From the IMG/VR virus record IMGVR_UViG_3300017697_000135, positions 1-20,175 of that record: a stretch of 20,175 nucleotides of DNA; one strand, given 5' to 3'. Position 1 is the stretch's first letter; every line of letters starts with the position of its first letter. The notes under the pieces are model-generated. The model searched no databases. It worked only from the letters and a program-made list of their open reading frames with translations, and was not told where the DNA came from. Shown here in pieces: positions 1 through 7,836 of this stretch. The DNA is from a virus. The position numbers and the translations under genes are program-made.

Positions 1-735
1 AAGCAACAAGAAACTGATGGTGTTAATAACTTCAACAAGAAACAAGCCAAACTACAATTATTCTTAATGGAACAACAACACAAGAAAAAAATGGCATTCA
101 ATAAGAAAGTGGCAGAGGCTGAAAAAGCATTCAATGAAAATAGAACAACGGCATTACAATCATACACAGAAGGTTTTATGGCGGAGATGAAGAATCAAGA
201 AACCGTGTTCGAACAATTACAACAAGCAGGTGCCAATGCTTTCCACGGTATGGCAGATGCTTTAACAAACTTTGTAATGACAGGTAAGTTTAAGTTTAAA
301 GATTTCGCCAATATGGTCATAAGAGAACTTGTAAGGATAGCAATACAGGCCGCTATCACATTCGCATTGAAGAAGATAGCAGGTTCATTCTTTGGTATCC
401 CATTCCTAGCAGATGGCGGACCTGTCAAAAGAGGCCAACCATATGTGGTGGGGGAAGAAGGCCCCGAACTTTTTGTACCGGGCCAGAGCGGACAAGTTTT
501 CCCAAATGAAGCGATGTCCAATGGTGGAACACCTGTTCCAAGTGATCGGGTAACAAAAATATCAGAAACACCGGCGGAAAGACCGGCAAGCACCAAGAAT
601 GTCACTATCAATTTCCAGGTCACGGCTTTGGATGCCGCGAGTTTTAAAGATAAACTGGCAGAAACAAGAAGTACAATAGTGGGACTGGTGAATGAAGCAG
701 TCACAGACAGCGGAAGGAGTCCAATAACAGCATAA
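1..735 (+). CDS. Tail tape measure protein, C-terminal part
   Basis: The reading frame is open from the first base of the window, so this is the 3' end (244 residues) of a larger gene. The N-terminal part seen here is charged and helical, followed by a segment rich in F, I and A (a helical, partly hydrophobic stretch with FKFKDFANMVIRELVRIAI), then the FLADGGPVKRGQPYVVGEEG segment with ELFVP. That glycine-rich ADGGP...VGE.GPE.FVP signature is typical of the C-terminus of lambda-type tape measure proteins. Such proteins set tail length and help DNA delivery. The next gene starts within the stop codon (TAATG), as expected in a tail operon. Family call is firm. Total length is unknown. Confidence 0.9.
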   Translation, partial: KQQETDGVNNFNKKQAKLQLFLMEQQHKKKMAFNKKVAEAEKAFNENRTTALQSYTEGFMAEMKNQETVFEQLQQAGANAFHGMADALTNFVMTGKFKFKDFANMVIRELVRIAIQAAITFALKKIAGSFFGIPFLADGGPVKRGQPYVVGEEGPELFVPGQSGQVFPNEAMSNGGTPVPSDRVTKISETPAERPASTKNVTINFQVTALDAASFKDKLAETRSTIVGLVNEAVTDSGRSPITA

Positions 736-1322
736 TGGCAGAATTTAATAACATATTACCATCAGGAGTTGACATAAGAGCGATAGAATTATCAAGTGTC
801 CAACCCACAGTTAGAACAACATCATTGAGTGGTAGGCAACAGGTTAGAAGTTTTGGCGGACAATATTATTCAGCCACGATCACTATGCCATTGCTCACTG
901 AAGCAGATTTAAGAACAGTTTATGCTTTTTTGATAAAGCAAAGAGGGGGTAGAAACTCTTTTACAATAGCACCAACTAACTTAACAAGGGTTAGTGGAAC
1001 ACAAGGTACAAGTGTAGATTGCGGAGCAGGCACAATCGGAAACACTACTATCGGATTAGATTCAGGAACGGGTCTATACAAAGCAGGTGATATGATCAAA
1101 TTCAGTGGTCATTCCAAAGCATATATGATAGTAGAAGATCAACCAGGCACCACAACAATAACATTTGAACCACCATTGACGACAACAGTGGCTTCAAGCG
1201 AAAGTATAAAAAGTGGATCAGCATTTGAAATGACAGTCAGACTCACGGAAGATGCCATAACTTATTCACTTGATGAGAATGGCTATGGTGAATTAGATTT
1301 TAAAATAGTGGAGGCTGTATAA
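735..1322 (+). CDS. Distal (minor) tail protein, lambda gpM-like position
   Basis: This 195-residue protein directly follows the tape measure gene, overlapping by one base, with an AAGGAG at 714-719. It contains LPSGVDIRAIELSS, GGQYYSATITMP and VYAFLIKQRGGRNSF near the N-terminus, then a GDMIKFSGHSKAYMI segment and a C-terminal TVRLTEDAITY stretch. I know this arrangement from phage distal tail proteins encoded right after the tape measure protein, where they form the ring joining tail tube and tip. The role comes from motif memory and gene order. A catalytic function is not expected. Confidence 0.75.
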   Translation: MAEFNNILPSGVDIRAIELSSVQPTVRTTSLSGRQQVRSFGGQYYSATITMPLLTEADLRTVYAFLIKQRGGRNSFTIAPTNLTRVSGTQGTSVDCGAGTIGNTTIGLDSGTGLYKAGDMIKFSGHSKAYMIVEDQPGTTTITFEPPLTTTVASSESIKSGSAFEMTVRLTEDAITYSLDENGYGELDFKIVEAV

Positions 1323-1951
1323 TGGCTCGTGTAAGTAATGAGAACTTATATAACACATCAGGTGGCACAGGTGATTTACAGAAAGATGCTGTCAATTGCT
1401 TTCATTTATTAGAAGTATATCTAGACACTCCAGTCAATCTCACAGACAGATTCCACGAAACAACGATAACAACACCAACCAAAGGTACCAGCACAGTCTA
1501 TGAGGCTGTGGGTGGATTGTTGGGTTTTTCCAGTGTGGTTGAAACCACACAGATCAAAGTCAATACGATATCAATAAGTTTGAATGCCGGTAATAACACA
1601 TCATCAGGTTTAATAGCAAAAGTGATGTCAGAAGATTTAGTCAACAAGAGAGTGGCAATTTATAGAAGTTTCGATACTGATATTTCCATAGGTGATATGA
1701 ATCAAACATTTTTAATATTTGATGGAAACATAAGAAGTTTCAATGTCAGTGAAGGAGCAACAGGTTCATCGGTCAGTATCAAAGTGGCGACTCATTGGGC
1801 GAACTTTGAAGCCAAGGCGGGTCGTATAACAAACACAACAACACAATCAAACACAACAAGATATGCCAGCACACAACGATTCACATCAGATAAAGGGTTT
1901 GAATATTCAAGTGCTATGATAGCCGATATACAATGGGGGCCAAGTAATTAA
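1322..1951 (+). CDS. Minor tail / baseplate hub-type protein, lambda gpL-like position
   Basis: The protein has 209 residues. The start follows GGAGG (1310-1314) with a 7-nt spacer and overlaps the previous stop. Features are a mid-protein IFDGNIRSFNVSEG segment and a C-terminal VATHWANFEAKAGRITN followed by FTSDKGFEYSS and DIQWG. The pairing of a (W/F)DG.I..F.VSE segment with a later ATHWANFE...GR.TN and DKGFE segment is typical of phage minor tail proteins in the slot before the tail tip protein. It probably forms part of the tail tip complex. No enzymatic motif is visible. Confidence 0.72.
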   Translation: MARVSNENLYNTSGGTGDLQKDAVNCFHLLEVYLDTPVNLTDRFHETTITTPTKGTSTVYEAVGGLLGFSSVVETTQIKVNTISISLNAGNNTSSGLIAKVMSEDLVNKRVAIYRSFDTDISIGDMNQTFLIFDGNIRSFNVSEGATGSSVSIKVATHWANFEAKAGRITNTTTQSNTTRYASTQRFTSDKGFEYSSAMIADIQWGPSN

Positions 1952-2439
1952 TGATGGGAATAACAACACATATCCGTACAGCAGTCACTAATGATATTCC
2001 ACATATTATAAAATTGGCTGAACTCGAATACAATCATTTTGATCAGACTACTCCATTTGATCCTTTCTTATGCGAAAGATATATTTGGACTATCTTAAAC
2101 AATCCGGAAACGGTTTCAATAGTGTTAGTTGATAACAGAGATATTCCATTTGGTTATTTGACAGGTCTTTTGGATTACATAGATTTAAGTACAGAACCAA
2201 CAGCAGTGGCTCGTCAATTTTTTGTCAATAATCCTAAACAGATGTATGGAAATAGAAATTATGGACTCGAACTTATAGCAAGTTTCGAAGGTTGGGCCTC
2301 TCACAAGGGAGCAAAGAGAACTATGATTGGTTTTAGGATGAATCCAGGCCAAAGAAGGAACTATGATAGGACTTTTAAATCAATAGATTACCAACCAAAT
2401 GTGGTCTATTACAGCAAAGATATGAAGGAAACGAAATAA
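1951..2439 (+). CDS. GNAT-like N-acetyltransferase-fold protein in the tail operon
   Basis: This 162-residue protein begins with an IRTAVTNDIPHIIKLAELEY segment, the usual first strand and helix of a GNAT fold. It continues with a VLVDNRDIPFGYLTG strand and turn, YGLELIASFEGWASHKGA (helix before motif A) and a C-terminal FKSIDYQPNVVYYSKDM similar to the closing GF....YYKK strands. The classic Q/R-x-x-G-x-G/A acetyl-CoA loop is not clear, so activity is uncertain. ATG codons lie at 1951 and 1954; I chose the first, which overlaps the previous stop. It sits between the L-like and J-like genes, the slot usually taken by the K/I tail tip genes. It could modify a virion or host surface protein. 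Confidence 0.65.
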   Translation: MMGITTHIRTAVTNDIPHIIKLAELEYNHFDQTTPFDPFLCERYIWTILNNPETVSIVLVDNRDIPFGYLTGLLDYIDLSTEPTAVARQFFVNNPKQMYGNRNYGLELIASFEGWASHKGAKRTMIGFRMNPGQRRNYDRTFKSIDYQPNVVYYSKDMKETK

Positions 2440-4499
2440 TGGGTGGTGTAGCAGATTTCATAGGAGATGTTTTTGATGGAGTCGTAGGTTTTGTAGTAGA
2501 TATATTCCAAGGCTTTATGGGTGCCTTCGGTATGAGTTTTGATACTCCGGAAATGAGTGGGCAAAGCAATTATGATGCCGTGGCAAAAGGTATCACAGTT
2601 AATAAACAATCAAATGTAGCAGGTATCCCTGTTGTATATGGTAAAAGAAAAGTAGGCGGTGTTAGAACATTCGTGGCTACCAAAGGTGAAGATAACAAGT
2701 ATCTATATATTTGTTTGGCAGTAGCAGAAGGTGAGATAAATGGTTTCACAAAGATATACATCAATGATGAAGCACAAAATATATCAAGTTTTCCTGTCAA
2801 TCCGACCAATACTACAACGGTAGATGTACCAAATGATTCAAAGTTTTTTGTAGATGGCTCAGCGAGAGCAAAATTCCAATTTTTCACAGGAACAGAAGAT
2901 CAACAATACAGCCAACTCCTAGGAGAACACGGCAATTGGGGGAGCGAACACAGATTGAGAGGTGTGGCTTATGTGGCTTGTAGGTTTGAATGGGTCAAGG
3001 CAGATTTTGCTGATGATAATTCAGGTGACCAAACATTATTCAATCCGTGGCAAGGTATTCCAGTTATCAATGTCGAGATAGAAGGTAAAAAAGTTTTAAC
3101 AAATTATCCAAATTCAGGCAGTGGGGCAAGTTTGTCCAATGCCAAAGACACAAACAATGACACATCAAGTTATGGCACAGACTATTCAAGTGGTTTCAGT
3201 TATAGTAATAATCCAGCAGACTGTTTGATGGACTATTTACGATCGCCAAGATTTGGAAAAGGACTTAATGACAACAGAATTGATTTTAAAGCATTCCAAT
3301 TGGCTCGAGCCATATGTGACACAAATAAAAACTTCAGTTCGCCATTGTCATCAGCACATTTCTTAGATTGTAATACACACATAGATGTCGAAGAAACTAT
3401 GTTCGAGAACACCAAAAAAATATTACAGACCTGTAGGGGTTTCTTACCATACACAAATGGAAAATATCAATTGAAGATCGAAGCAGGTGAAACAGCACCA
3501 GAAAACTTATTGACGATAACAGATGAAATGATAATTGGTTCTATATCCGTATCCAGTGAAGAAAAGAATGCCAAATACAATGAGGCACATATGACTTTCT
3601 CCAATGAAGAAAAACAATATGAATCAGATACGGCGATATACAAAGCAGATGGATCGACTATTAATGGTGTGGCCACAAACGATCATTTAGCAACAGATGG
3701 CGAACCATTGATATTAAAGATGGCGGCTCCGGGTATAACAAGAAGAGAAAGAGCCTTACAATATGCTGAATATATGGTTGAAAGATCAAGAAAACAATTA
3801 CAGGTATCATTCACAGCAACAACAGAAGCACAGAATCTAGTAGCAGGTGATTTAGTAATGGTAGTTCATAGATATGAACACATAGACAAAGCCACAGGCA
3901 CAGCCAAATATGATTATTTGTTTAATAGTGTAGCGAACAGTGAAGCAACAAGTTATACTAATCCTAAAAAGATATTCAGAGTGATATCACAGAAATTAAA
4001 TTATGATGGTACTGTGGATTTAATTTTATTAGAACACCAAAACTCTATCTATGATGTGAGAGTACAAAGTGAAGATAAAGATTTGAGTCCCATATCCACA
4101 ATAAGACCAAGTGTACCAACTTGGCCTGTGAAACCAACACCACCTGTTAAACTTCCGCCAGTGGCAAGTCAAAAATTCAAGATAGAAACAGCATACAATA
4201 TGGACAATGGTGTCAAGAGAGCACAGATAAGAACTAACAATGTGAGCCATTCAGATGCCTTTGCTACACATTATATCTACACACTCAAGAATGGTAGTAA
4301 TCAAGAAGATAGATTAACACCTTACCTAGACAGCAGGATCAATTATTACAATAAAATTAACAATAGTTTTCTTCCTTTCAATAGTACCATTGAAGTAAAG
4401 ATTTATAGTTTATACAACAATGGACAGAAGAACTTGGTAGAAACACAGACGGTCACAACACCAGCAGATCCAAATGCCGTCAGCAGTGGAGGAATTTAG
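2439..4499 (+). CDS. Tail tip / host specificity protein, J-like
   Basis: The protein has 686 residues, and its start overlaps the previous stop (TAATG). A G- and F-rich N-terminus of about 35 residues is followed by GIPVVYGKRKVGGVRTF and YLYICLAVAEGEI (about residues 60-105), a well-known signature of phage tail tip attachment proteins. NPADCLMDYLRSPRFGKGLN at about 260 is a second one. A proline-rich linker (PTWPVKPTPPVKLPP, about 557-573) separates the hub from a C-terminal domain that looks fibronectin-like. The protein would form the central tail tip, open the route for DNA and contact the host. It is much shorter than lambda J, so receptor binding may be handed to the separate fibre genes downstream. 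Confidence 0.85.
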   Translation: MGGVADFIGDVFDGVVGFVVDIFQGFMGAFGMSFDTPEMSGQSNYDAVAKGITVNKQSNVAGIPVVYGKRKVGGVRTFVATKGEDNKYLYICLAVAEGEINGFTKIYINDEAQNISSFPVNPTNTTTVDVPNDSKFFVDGSARAKFQFFTGTEDQQYSQLLGEHGNWGSEHRLRGVAYVACRFEWVKADFADDNSGDQTLFNPWQGIPVINVEIEGKKVLTNYPNSGSGASLSNAKDTNNDTSSYGTDYSSGFSYSNNPADCLMDYLRSPRFGKGLNDNRIDFKAFQLARAICDTNKNFSSPLSSAHFLDCNTHIDVEETMFENTKKILQTCRGFLPYTNGKYQLKIEAGETAPENLLTITDEMIIGSISVSSEEKNAKYNEAHMTFSNEEKQYESDTAIYKADGSTINGVATNDHLATDGEPLILKMAAPGITRRERALQYAEYMVERSRKQLQVSFTATTEAQNLVAGDLVMVVHRYEHIDKATGTAKYDYLFNSVANSEATSYTNPKKIFRVISQKLNYDGTVDLILLEHQNSIYDVRVQSEDKDLSPISTIRPSVPTWPVKPTPPVKLPPVASQKFKIETAYNMDNGVKRAQIRTNNVSHSDAFATHYIYTLKNGSNQEDRLTPYLDSRINYYNKINNSFLPFNSTIEVKIYSLYNNGQKNLVETQTVTTPADPNAVSSGGI

Positions 4500-4501
4500 A
4501 T

Positions 4502-5311
4502 ATGCCAAATTATACTTTAGACACAAACACAAGAACACTGACACACAATGGTGATATATTATGGAACACAGGTAGTTTGACTTGGGGAACATATACAAGT
4601 TGGACAACACACACGGCATCAGCAGATCACACAGGTGTGGTAGGAACACCTTTGTACTATCAAACAGATATAATTGATTTAGGTTCCAGCCAGACTGTTT
4701 ATCCAGAAATTAATTACAGTGGTAATGGAGATGTAAGAGTAGTGATAGAATATCATACTTCGAACAGCGATTTAAGTGGAGCAAGTTTCTTAGGCAAATA
4801 TACAACTGATAATGCTAACAATACTTCAGTGGTCACATATGATGTATTAGATTACCAAGAAGCAGGATACACTAATGAAGACAGTTCTACGAACAGCAAT
4901 TACACGGCCTTCACAGCAAGGTATGTTAGATTCACAGCATTCGTAGATAAGTTTGATACAGCAACAACAAGAGATATACAAACTTTAGAAAATATGAATT
5001 GGGCATTAAAAACAGATACGGTATCAGAACAATTAAATGATATTGCTACAAGTGGTTTAGGTGGTAGCGATGAAGCAAGAGTAATAGCATTTGATCAGAT
5101 AGGCAGTATCATCCAGATCAATATAACACCACATAGCCAAACCAATAAGAAATTAGAGGCACAAATAGTAAATAAAACTAACAAAACATTTAGGGTTTTA
5201 GATTCAAATTCATTTAGTGTAGCAGGAGTACCAGCAACGGTTGATATAAGTGCTACAGGAATTCCAGGTAGTTTAGAAGCCTCTACAGAAGGAATAGGAT
5301 TAATCACATAA
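4502..5311 (+). CDS. Putative virion (tail tip or fibre) protein
   Basis: This 269-residue protein starts after GGAGGA (4488-4493), which is embedded in the end of the J-like gene, with an 8-nt spacer. The composition is rich in T, S, N, D and aromatics, with alternating polar and hydrophobic stretches as in beta-rich phage surface proteins. A segment TARYVRFTAFVDKF around residue 145 resembles the ARYVR strand of carbohydrate-binding (discoidin-like) modules. No membrane segment or enzyme motif is visible. Its place between tail tip and fibre genes supports a structural role. The exact product is unknown. Confidence 0.6.
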   Translation: MPNYTLDTNTRTLTHNGDILWNTGSLTWGTYTSWTTHTASADHTGVVGTPLYYQTDIIDLGSSQTVYPEINYSGNGDVRVVIEYHTSNSDLSGASFLGKYTTDNANNTSVVTYDVLDYQEAGYTNEDSSTNSNYTAFTARYVRFTAFVDKFDTATTRDIQTLENMNWALKTDTVSEQLNDIATSGLGGSDEARVIAFDQIGSIIQINITPHSQTNKKLEAQIVNKTNKTFRVLDSNSFSVAGVPATVDISATGIPGSLEASTEGIGLIT

Positions 5312-6297
5312 TGAGTTATAGTTATCCAACAAAATTAACAGCAAGTGGATTAGTAAGTGATGTACAAGGTAAACTTGATTCACTTATTGATGTTTTTGAT
5401 TTGGCAGGAGAACCAACAAATGGACACATATTATCTTATAACTCAACATCAAAACATTTTGATGCCATAGCAAATCCGGGTGGCGGCATAGCATTATCAG
5501 ATATAAGTGTCACTGACTCAGGTGGCGATGGAAGTTTAGCATACAATAATTCAACAGGTGTTATTACATACACAGGGCCAAGTGCTAGTGATGTAAGAGC
5601 ACATTTTTCAGCAGGTGAAGGTATTGATATCAGTTCAGGTGCCATATCAGGAGAAGATGCGACAGTATCAAACAAAGGTATCGCGAGTTTTAACACAAAT
5701 CATTTTTCAGTGAGTTCAGGTGCCGTATCATTAGCAACCGGAATCAATAGTTTATCAGATGTTGATACAACAGGTGTAGCAAACAATAAAATTTTAAAAT
5801 ACAATTCATCATCATCAAAATTTGTAATAGCAGATGAAAGTGGTGGTGGCATAGCACTCACAGACATAAGTGTTAGTACAGGATCAAACTCGCACAATGG
5901 TGGATTGAGTTATAACAACTCAACTGGTGTTTTTACACATCACCCTGTAGCACCAACTTGGCTCGATCACGGCACGATAGCCATTGCTGGTAGCATAACA
6001 CTCAACTATGCCACGGCCACAATACACAGAGTTGGGGTCACAGCGGCATCATCTGGATCGATAGCATTAAACACACCAACAAATATGGAACAGGGTGCTG
6101 AAATGACTGTGATATTCAATGGTGTAGGAGCAAGTGGTCAAGATGCTGACATAACACTCAACATAACAAATTTAAAAATAGATACAAGTTTAACTTCAGG
6201 CTTTAATGTAGATTATGGTAAATGGCAAATATGGAAAATAATATATGATGGCACAAACTATTTTATGTATAAAGCGAGTAATTCGGACTTATCTTAA
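5311..6297 (+). CDS. Tail fibre-like repeat protein
   Basis: The 328-residue protein overlaps the preceding stop by one base. It is built from repeats: HILSYNSTSKHFDAIANPGG near residue 47 and KILKYNSSSSKFVIADESGG near 163, and GIALSDISV plus LAYNNSTGVITY near 58-90 recurring as GIALTDISV plus LSYNNSTGVFTH near 179-210. Such ILxYNSxSxxF and YNNSTGV units are typical of trimeric beta-rich tail fibres of marine phages. The last 100 residues differ and include LNTPTNMEQGAEMTVIFNG and a closing YGKWQIWKIIYDGTNYFMYK, like fibre head or tip domains. It is probably a receptor-binding or accessory fibre. Confidence 0.75.
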   Translation: MSYSYPTKLTASGLVSDVQGKLDSLIDVFDLAGEPTNGHILSYNSTSKHFDAIANPGGGIALSDISVTDSGGDGSLAYNNSTGVITYTGPSASDVRAHFSAGEGIDISSGAISGEDATVSNKGIASFNTNHFSVSSGAVSLATGINSLSDVDTTGVANNKILKYNSSSSKFVIADESGGGIALTDISVSTGSNSHNGGLSYNNSTGVFTHHPVAPTWLDHGTIAIAGSITLNYATATIHRVGVTAASSGSIALNTPTNMEQGAEMTVIFNGVGASGQDADITLNITNLKIDTSLTSGFNVDYGKWQIWKIIYDGTNYFMYKASNSDLS

Positions 6298-6316
6298 TAA
6301 ATATAATTAACAGGAG
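6295..6316 (+). promoter_or_regulatory. ATAAATATAAT element plus ribosome binding site before 6326
   Basis: The 11-mer ATAAATATAAT (6297-6307) lies just after the stop of the preceding fibre gene and is followed by AGGAG (6312-6316), 9 nt before the ATG at 6326. The same 11-mer recurs at 10203-10213, ahead of another structural gene. It includes a TATAAT but has no convincing -35. It may be a weak or late phage promoter element, or chance in A+T-rich DNA. Confidence 0.3.
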
Positions 6317-6325
6317 ATTTAACAT

Positions 6326-6751
6326 ATGGCTTGGGCAACAGCAGGAAATATAATTACAACCAATTTAGATGCGGCGGGAAAGTCACCGGCAGATGCTAGA
6401 CCGAATTTAAAAGCGGCATTAGATGAATTAACAATAGTATCAAACAACTTGGGCACCACAGATGGTGCGGCCAAGATAGAATCAACAGGAGTTATTAGTT
6501 CAGCAGTCACAGGAATTGGGACTACATCAGGATCACAAGATTTTAACATCACTCCAGGTTCTAAGATGGTTAATATTACAGATTTTATTAATCTTAATCC
6601 TGTTGCTTATGCTAGTTTACCAAGTTCGCCATCTAAAGGCGATATAGCATTCTTAACAACAGATGAAGATGGTGATGCTAGAAATATGCTGATAGTTTGG
6701 AATGGTACCGCTTGGACTTACATCCACGATAATAGTGCGGTAGTAGATTAA
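6326..6751 (+). CDS. Putative virion structural protein
   Basis: This 141-residue protein has its own AGGAG with a 9-nt spacer, unlike the coupled genes before it. The N-terminus contains TTNLDAAGKSPADARPNLKA and ALDELTIVSNN, a short helical start found in phage fibre-associated proteins. The C-terminal half has SPSKGDIAFLTTDEDGDARN followed by VWNGTAWTYIHDN, the 'GD.....DG...V.NGT.W' pattern common at the ends of fibre or collar proteins. No catalytic residues are recognisable. It is probably a fibre-associated structural protein. Confidence 0.6.
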   Translation: MAWATAGNIITTNLDAAGKSPADARPNLKAALDELTIVSNNLGTTDGAAKIESTGVISSAVTGIGTTSGSQDFNITPGSKMVNITDFINLNPVAYASLPSSPSKGDIAFLTTDEDGDARNMLIVWNGTAWTYIHDNSAVVD

Positions 6752-6855
6752 TGGGAAAAAAGTGTTGGAAGCATATATGCCTTATCTGTGCTATGCTTTG
6801 GCCTTTTAAAAAGTTTTGGAAATGGACCTTAAAGGGCTACAATGAAAAGGAATAA
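6751..6855 (+). CDS. 34-residue Cys/Trp-rich cationic peptide
   Basis: A short ORF starts on the last base of the preceding stop (TAATG) and ends 13 bases inside the next gene. The peptide has 3 Cys (5, 10, 13), 4 Trp (6, 17, 23, 25) and 8 Lys. A hydrophobic stretch, ICLICAMLWPF, is followed by KKFWKW. Overlaps at both ends suggest translational coupling, and the composition points to a membrane-active or membrane-bound peptide. The XhlA-like gene next to it suggests a role in lysis. There is no separate ribosome binding site, so expression depends on coupling. It could be a chance ORF. Confidence 0.5.
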   Translation: MGKKCWKHICLICAMLWPFKKFWKWTLKGYNEKE

Positions 6856-7084
6856 GGCAGTGAATAAAAAAGAACAAGAAAGACTTACTCAGGTAGAATT
6901 AGACACTAAAACAATTTCCACAGATGTACGAATCATCCAAAAAGATATATCTGTGATCAAAACAAACCACCTCAAACACATAGAAGACGATGTTAGGAAA
7001 ATAGATATGAGACTATGGGCCATATTGTTATTATTAGTGGCATCATTGTTTATTCCTTTTATCAAATCATTATGGTCGATCTAA
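6842..7084 (+). CDS. XhlA-like small membrane protein (holin or lysis accessory)
   Basis: The protein has 80 residues. AAAGGG (6831-6836) lies 5 nt before the ATG. A charged coiled-coil-like N-terminal part (residues 10-56, with TDVRIIQKDISVIKTNHLKH and IEDDVRKID) is followed by one transmembrane helix (about 58-74, RLWAILLLLVASLFIPFI). The pattern 'D...IKTNHLKHIE' and then a single C-terminal membrane span is typical of the hemolysin XhlA family, which occurs in phage lysis cassettes and assists holin and endolysin action. No endolysin is visible in this window. Confidence 0.7.
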   Translation: MKRNKAVNKKEQERLTQVELDTKTISTDVRIIQKDISVIKTNHLKHIEDDVRKIDMRLWAILLLLVASLFIPFIKSLWSI

Positions 7085-7212
7085 GGTTTGGATCACCTTT
7101 ATTTAGATTTACATTTGAAGAATACTTGACCCGTATATTAGGATATGAAATATACGAGTACGAACACCTCGATTGGTTATATGAAGAATATCTATCGATA
7201 GAACAAAGTTGA
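7072..7212 (+). CDS. Small acidic aromatic-rich protein, unknown function
   Basis: The chosen ATG at 7072 gives 46 residues and overlaps the XhlA-like gene by 13 bases. An in-frame ATG at 7015 would give 65 residues with an N-terminal hydrophobic stretch, but those bases are already used by the membrane helix of the overlapping gene. Out-of-frame readings of such sequence are often hydrophobic, so I prefer 7072. The product is rich in E, Y, L and F (FEEYLTRILGYEIYEYEHLD). No strong ribosome binding site precedes either start. It ends in a TGATG overlap with the next gene. Function is unknown. Confidence 0.5.
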   Translation: MVDLRFGSPLFRFTFEEYLTRILGYEIYEYEHLDWLYEEYLSIEQS

Positions 7213-7391
7213 TGAGAAAAAAGAAATTAAAGTTAAGAGATATCCAAGCAATAAAGACATATGATAATGTCTATTGTTTCTTCACGATGGCTTATTTGAA
7301 ACATCACGGTTGGAATAGAAAAGAAATATTAAAAGAAGCCAATTTGGTTTGGAAAGAAGGTTTATTTGAACACCTTTACAACGACAAATAA
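7212..7391 (+). CDS. Small basic protein, unknown function
   Basis: The protein has 59 residues. The ATG at 7212 overlaps the stop of the preceding gene (TGATG), which fixes the start; the TTG just before it is less likely. The N-terminus is lysine- and arginine-rich (RKKKLKLRDIQAIKTYD), followed by an aromatic middle (YCFFTMAYLKHHGW) and a helical end (NRKEILKEANLVWKEGLFEH). No known motif is seen. It is the last gene of the rightward block before the convergent gene pair. Confidence 0.55.
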   Translation: MRKKKLKLRDIQAIKTYDNVYCFFTMAYLKHHGWNRKEILKEANLVWKEGLFEHLYNDK

Positions 7392-7431
7392 TCTCCAGCA
7401 TACATACACACCAAAAACCATTTAGACCACC

Positions 7432-7459
7432 TTTAAAACCGCTCTAAGACGGTTTAAAA
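7432..7459. terminator. Possible bidirectional terminator hairpin between convergent genes
   Basis: AAACCG (7436-7441) pairs with CGGTTT (7450-7455) around an 8-nt loop, and TTT (7432-7434) can pair with AAA (7457-7459) after one A:A mismatch. It lies between the ends of rightward and leftward gene blocks, where a two-way terminator is expected. A clear run of T after the stem is missing on both strands, so the call is tentative. Confidence 0.35.
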
Positions 7460-7471
7460 AGTATAAAAATG

Positions 7472-7825
7472 CTACTTGTTGTTCTTTTTTGTAATTAATT
7501 CGCCAATGGACTCAGTTCTTTCCTTTTTCACGAACCTGTCATACATTTCCCAATATAGGTCATTGAATGGATCAATTGAACCTTTTGCTATGTCACCTTT
7601 TAATAGTCTATATAGATTACTCATCAATTGGTAATTGGTCATTTGTTTGGTATCCATATCACCAGGCTTGTATTCAAGTCCTTCAGGTATTGGACCTTTG
7701 TCTTCAGCAGATTTATATACGGCTTGTTTGGCTTCTTCTTCCGTCATTTCTCTGGAAGGAAATGCTTTGTCCTGCTTTTCTTTTATCATTTGTAATATTT
7801 GTTCTTTTGTATATTCTTTTTCCAT
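7472..7825 (-). CDS. Unknown 117-residue protein, second gene of leftward pair
   Basis: On the minus strand AGGAG (7838-7834) is followed by two in-frame ATGs. The one at 7825 has an 8-nt spacer and the one at 7831 only 2 nt, so I chose 7825. The product is charged: EYTKEQILQMIKEKQDKAF, EMTEEEAKQAVYKSAEDK, then a helical YQLMSNLYRLLKGDIAKG and FNDLYWEMYDRFVKK. Nothing in it is recognised. The ribosome binding site overlaps the stop of the upstream gene, so the two are co-expressed. Confidence 0.65.
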   Translation of the reverse strand: MEKEYTKEQILQMIKEKQDKAFPSREMTEEEAKQAVYKSAEDKGPIPEGLEYKPGDMDTKQMTNYQLMSNLYRLLKGDIAKGSIDPFNDLYWEMYDRFVKKERTESIGELITKKNNK

Positions 7826-7836
7826 TGTCATATCTC

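Noticed and set aside
195-704. 169-codon minus-strand frame opposite the tape measure gene
   Set aside because: The plus-strand frame carries the clear tape measure signature; the other frame is an antisense shadow.
7015-7071. Longer start giving the 46-residue protein an N-terminal hydrophobic helix
   Set aside because: The hydrophobic stretch is explained by the overlapping membrane helix of the XhlA-like gene read in another frame; still possible but less likely.
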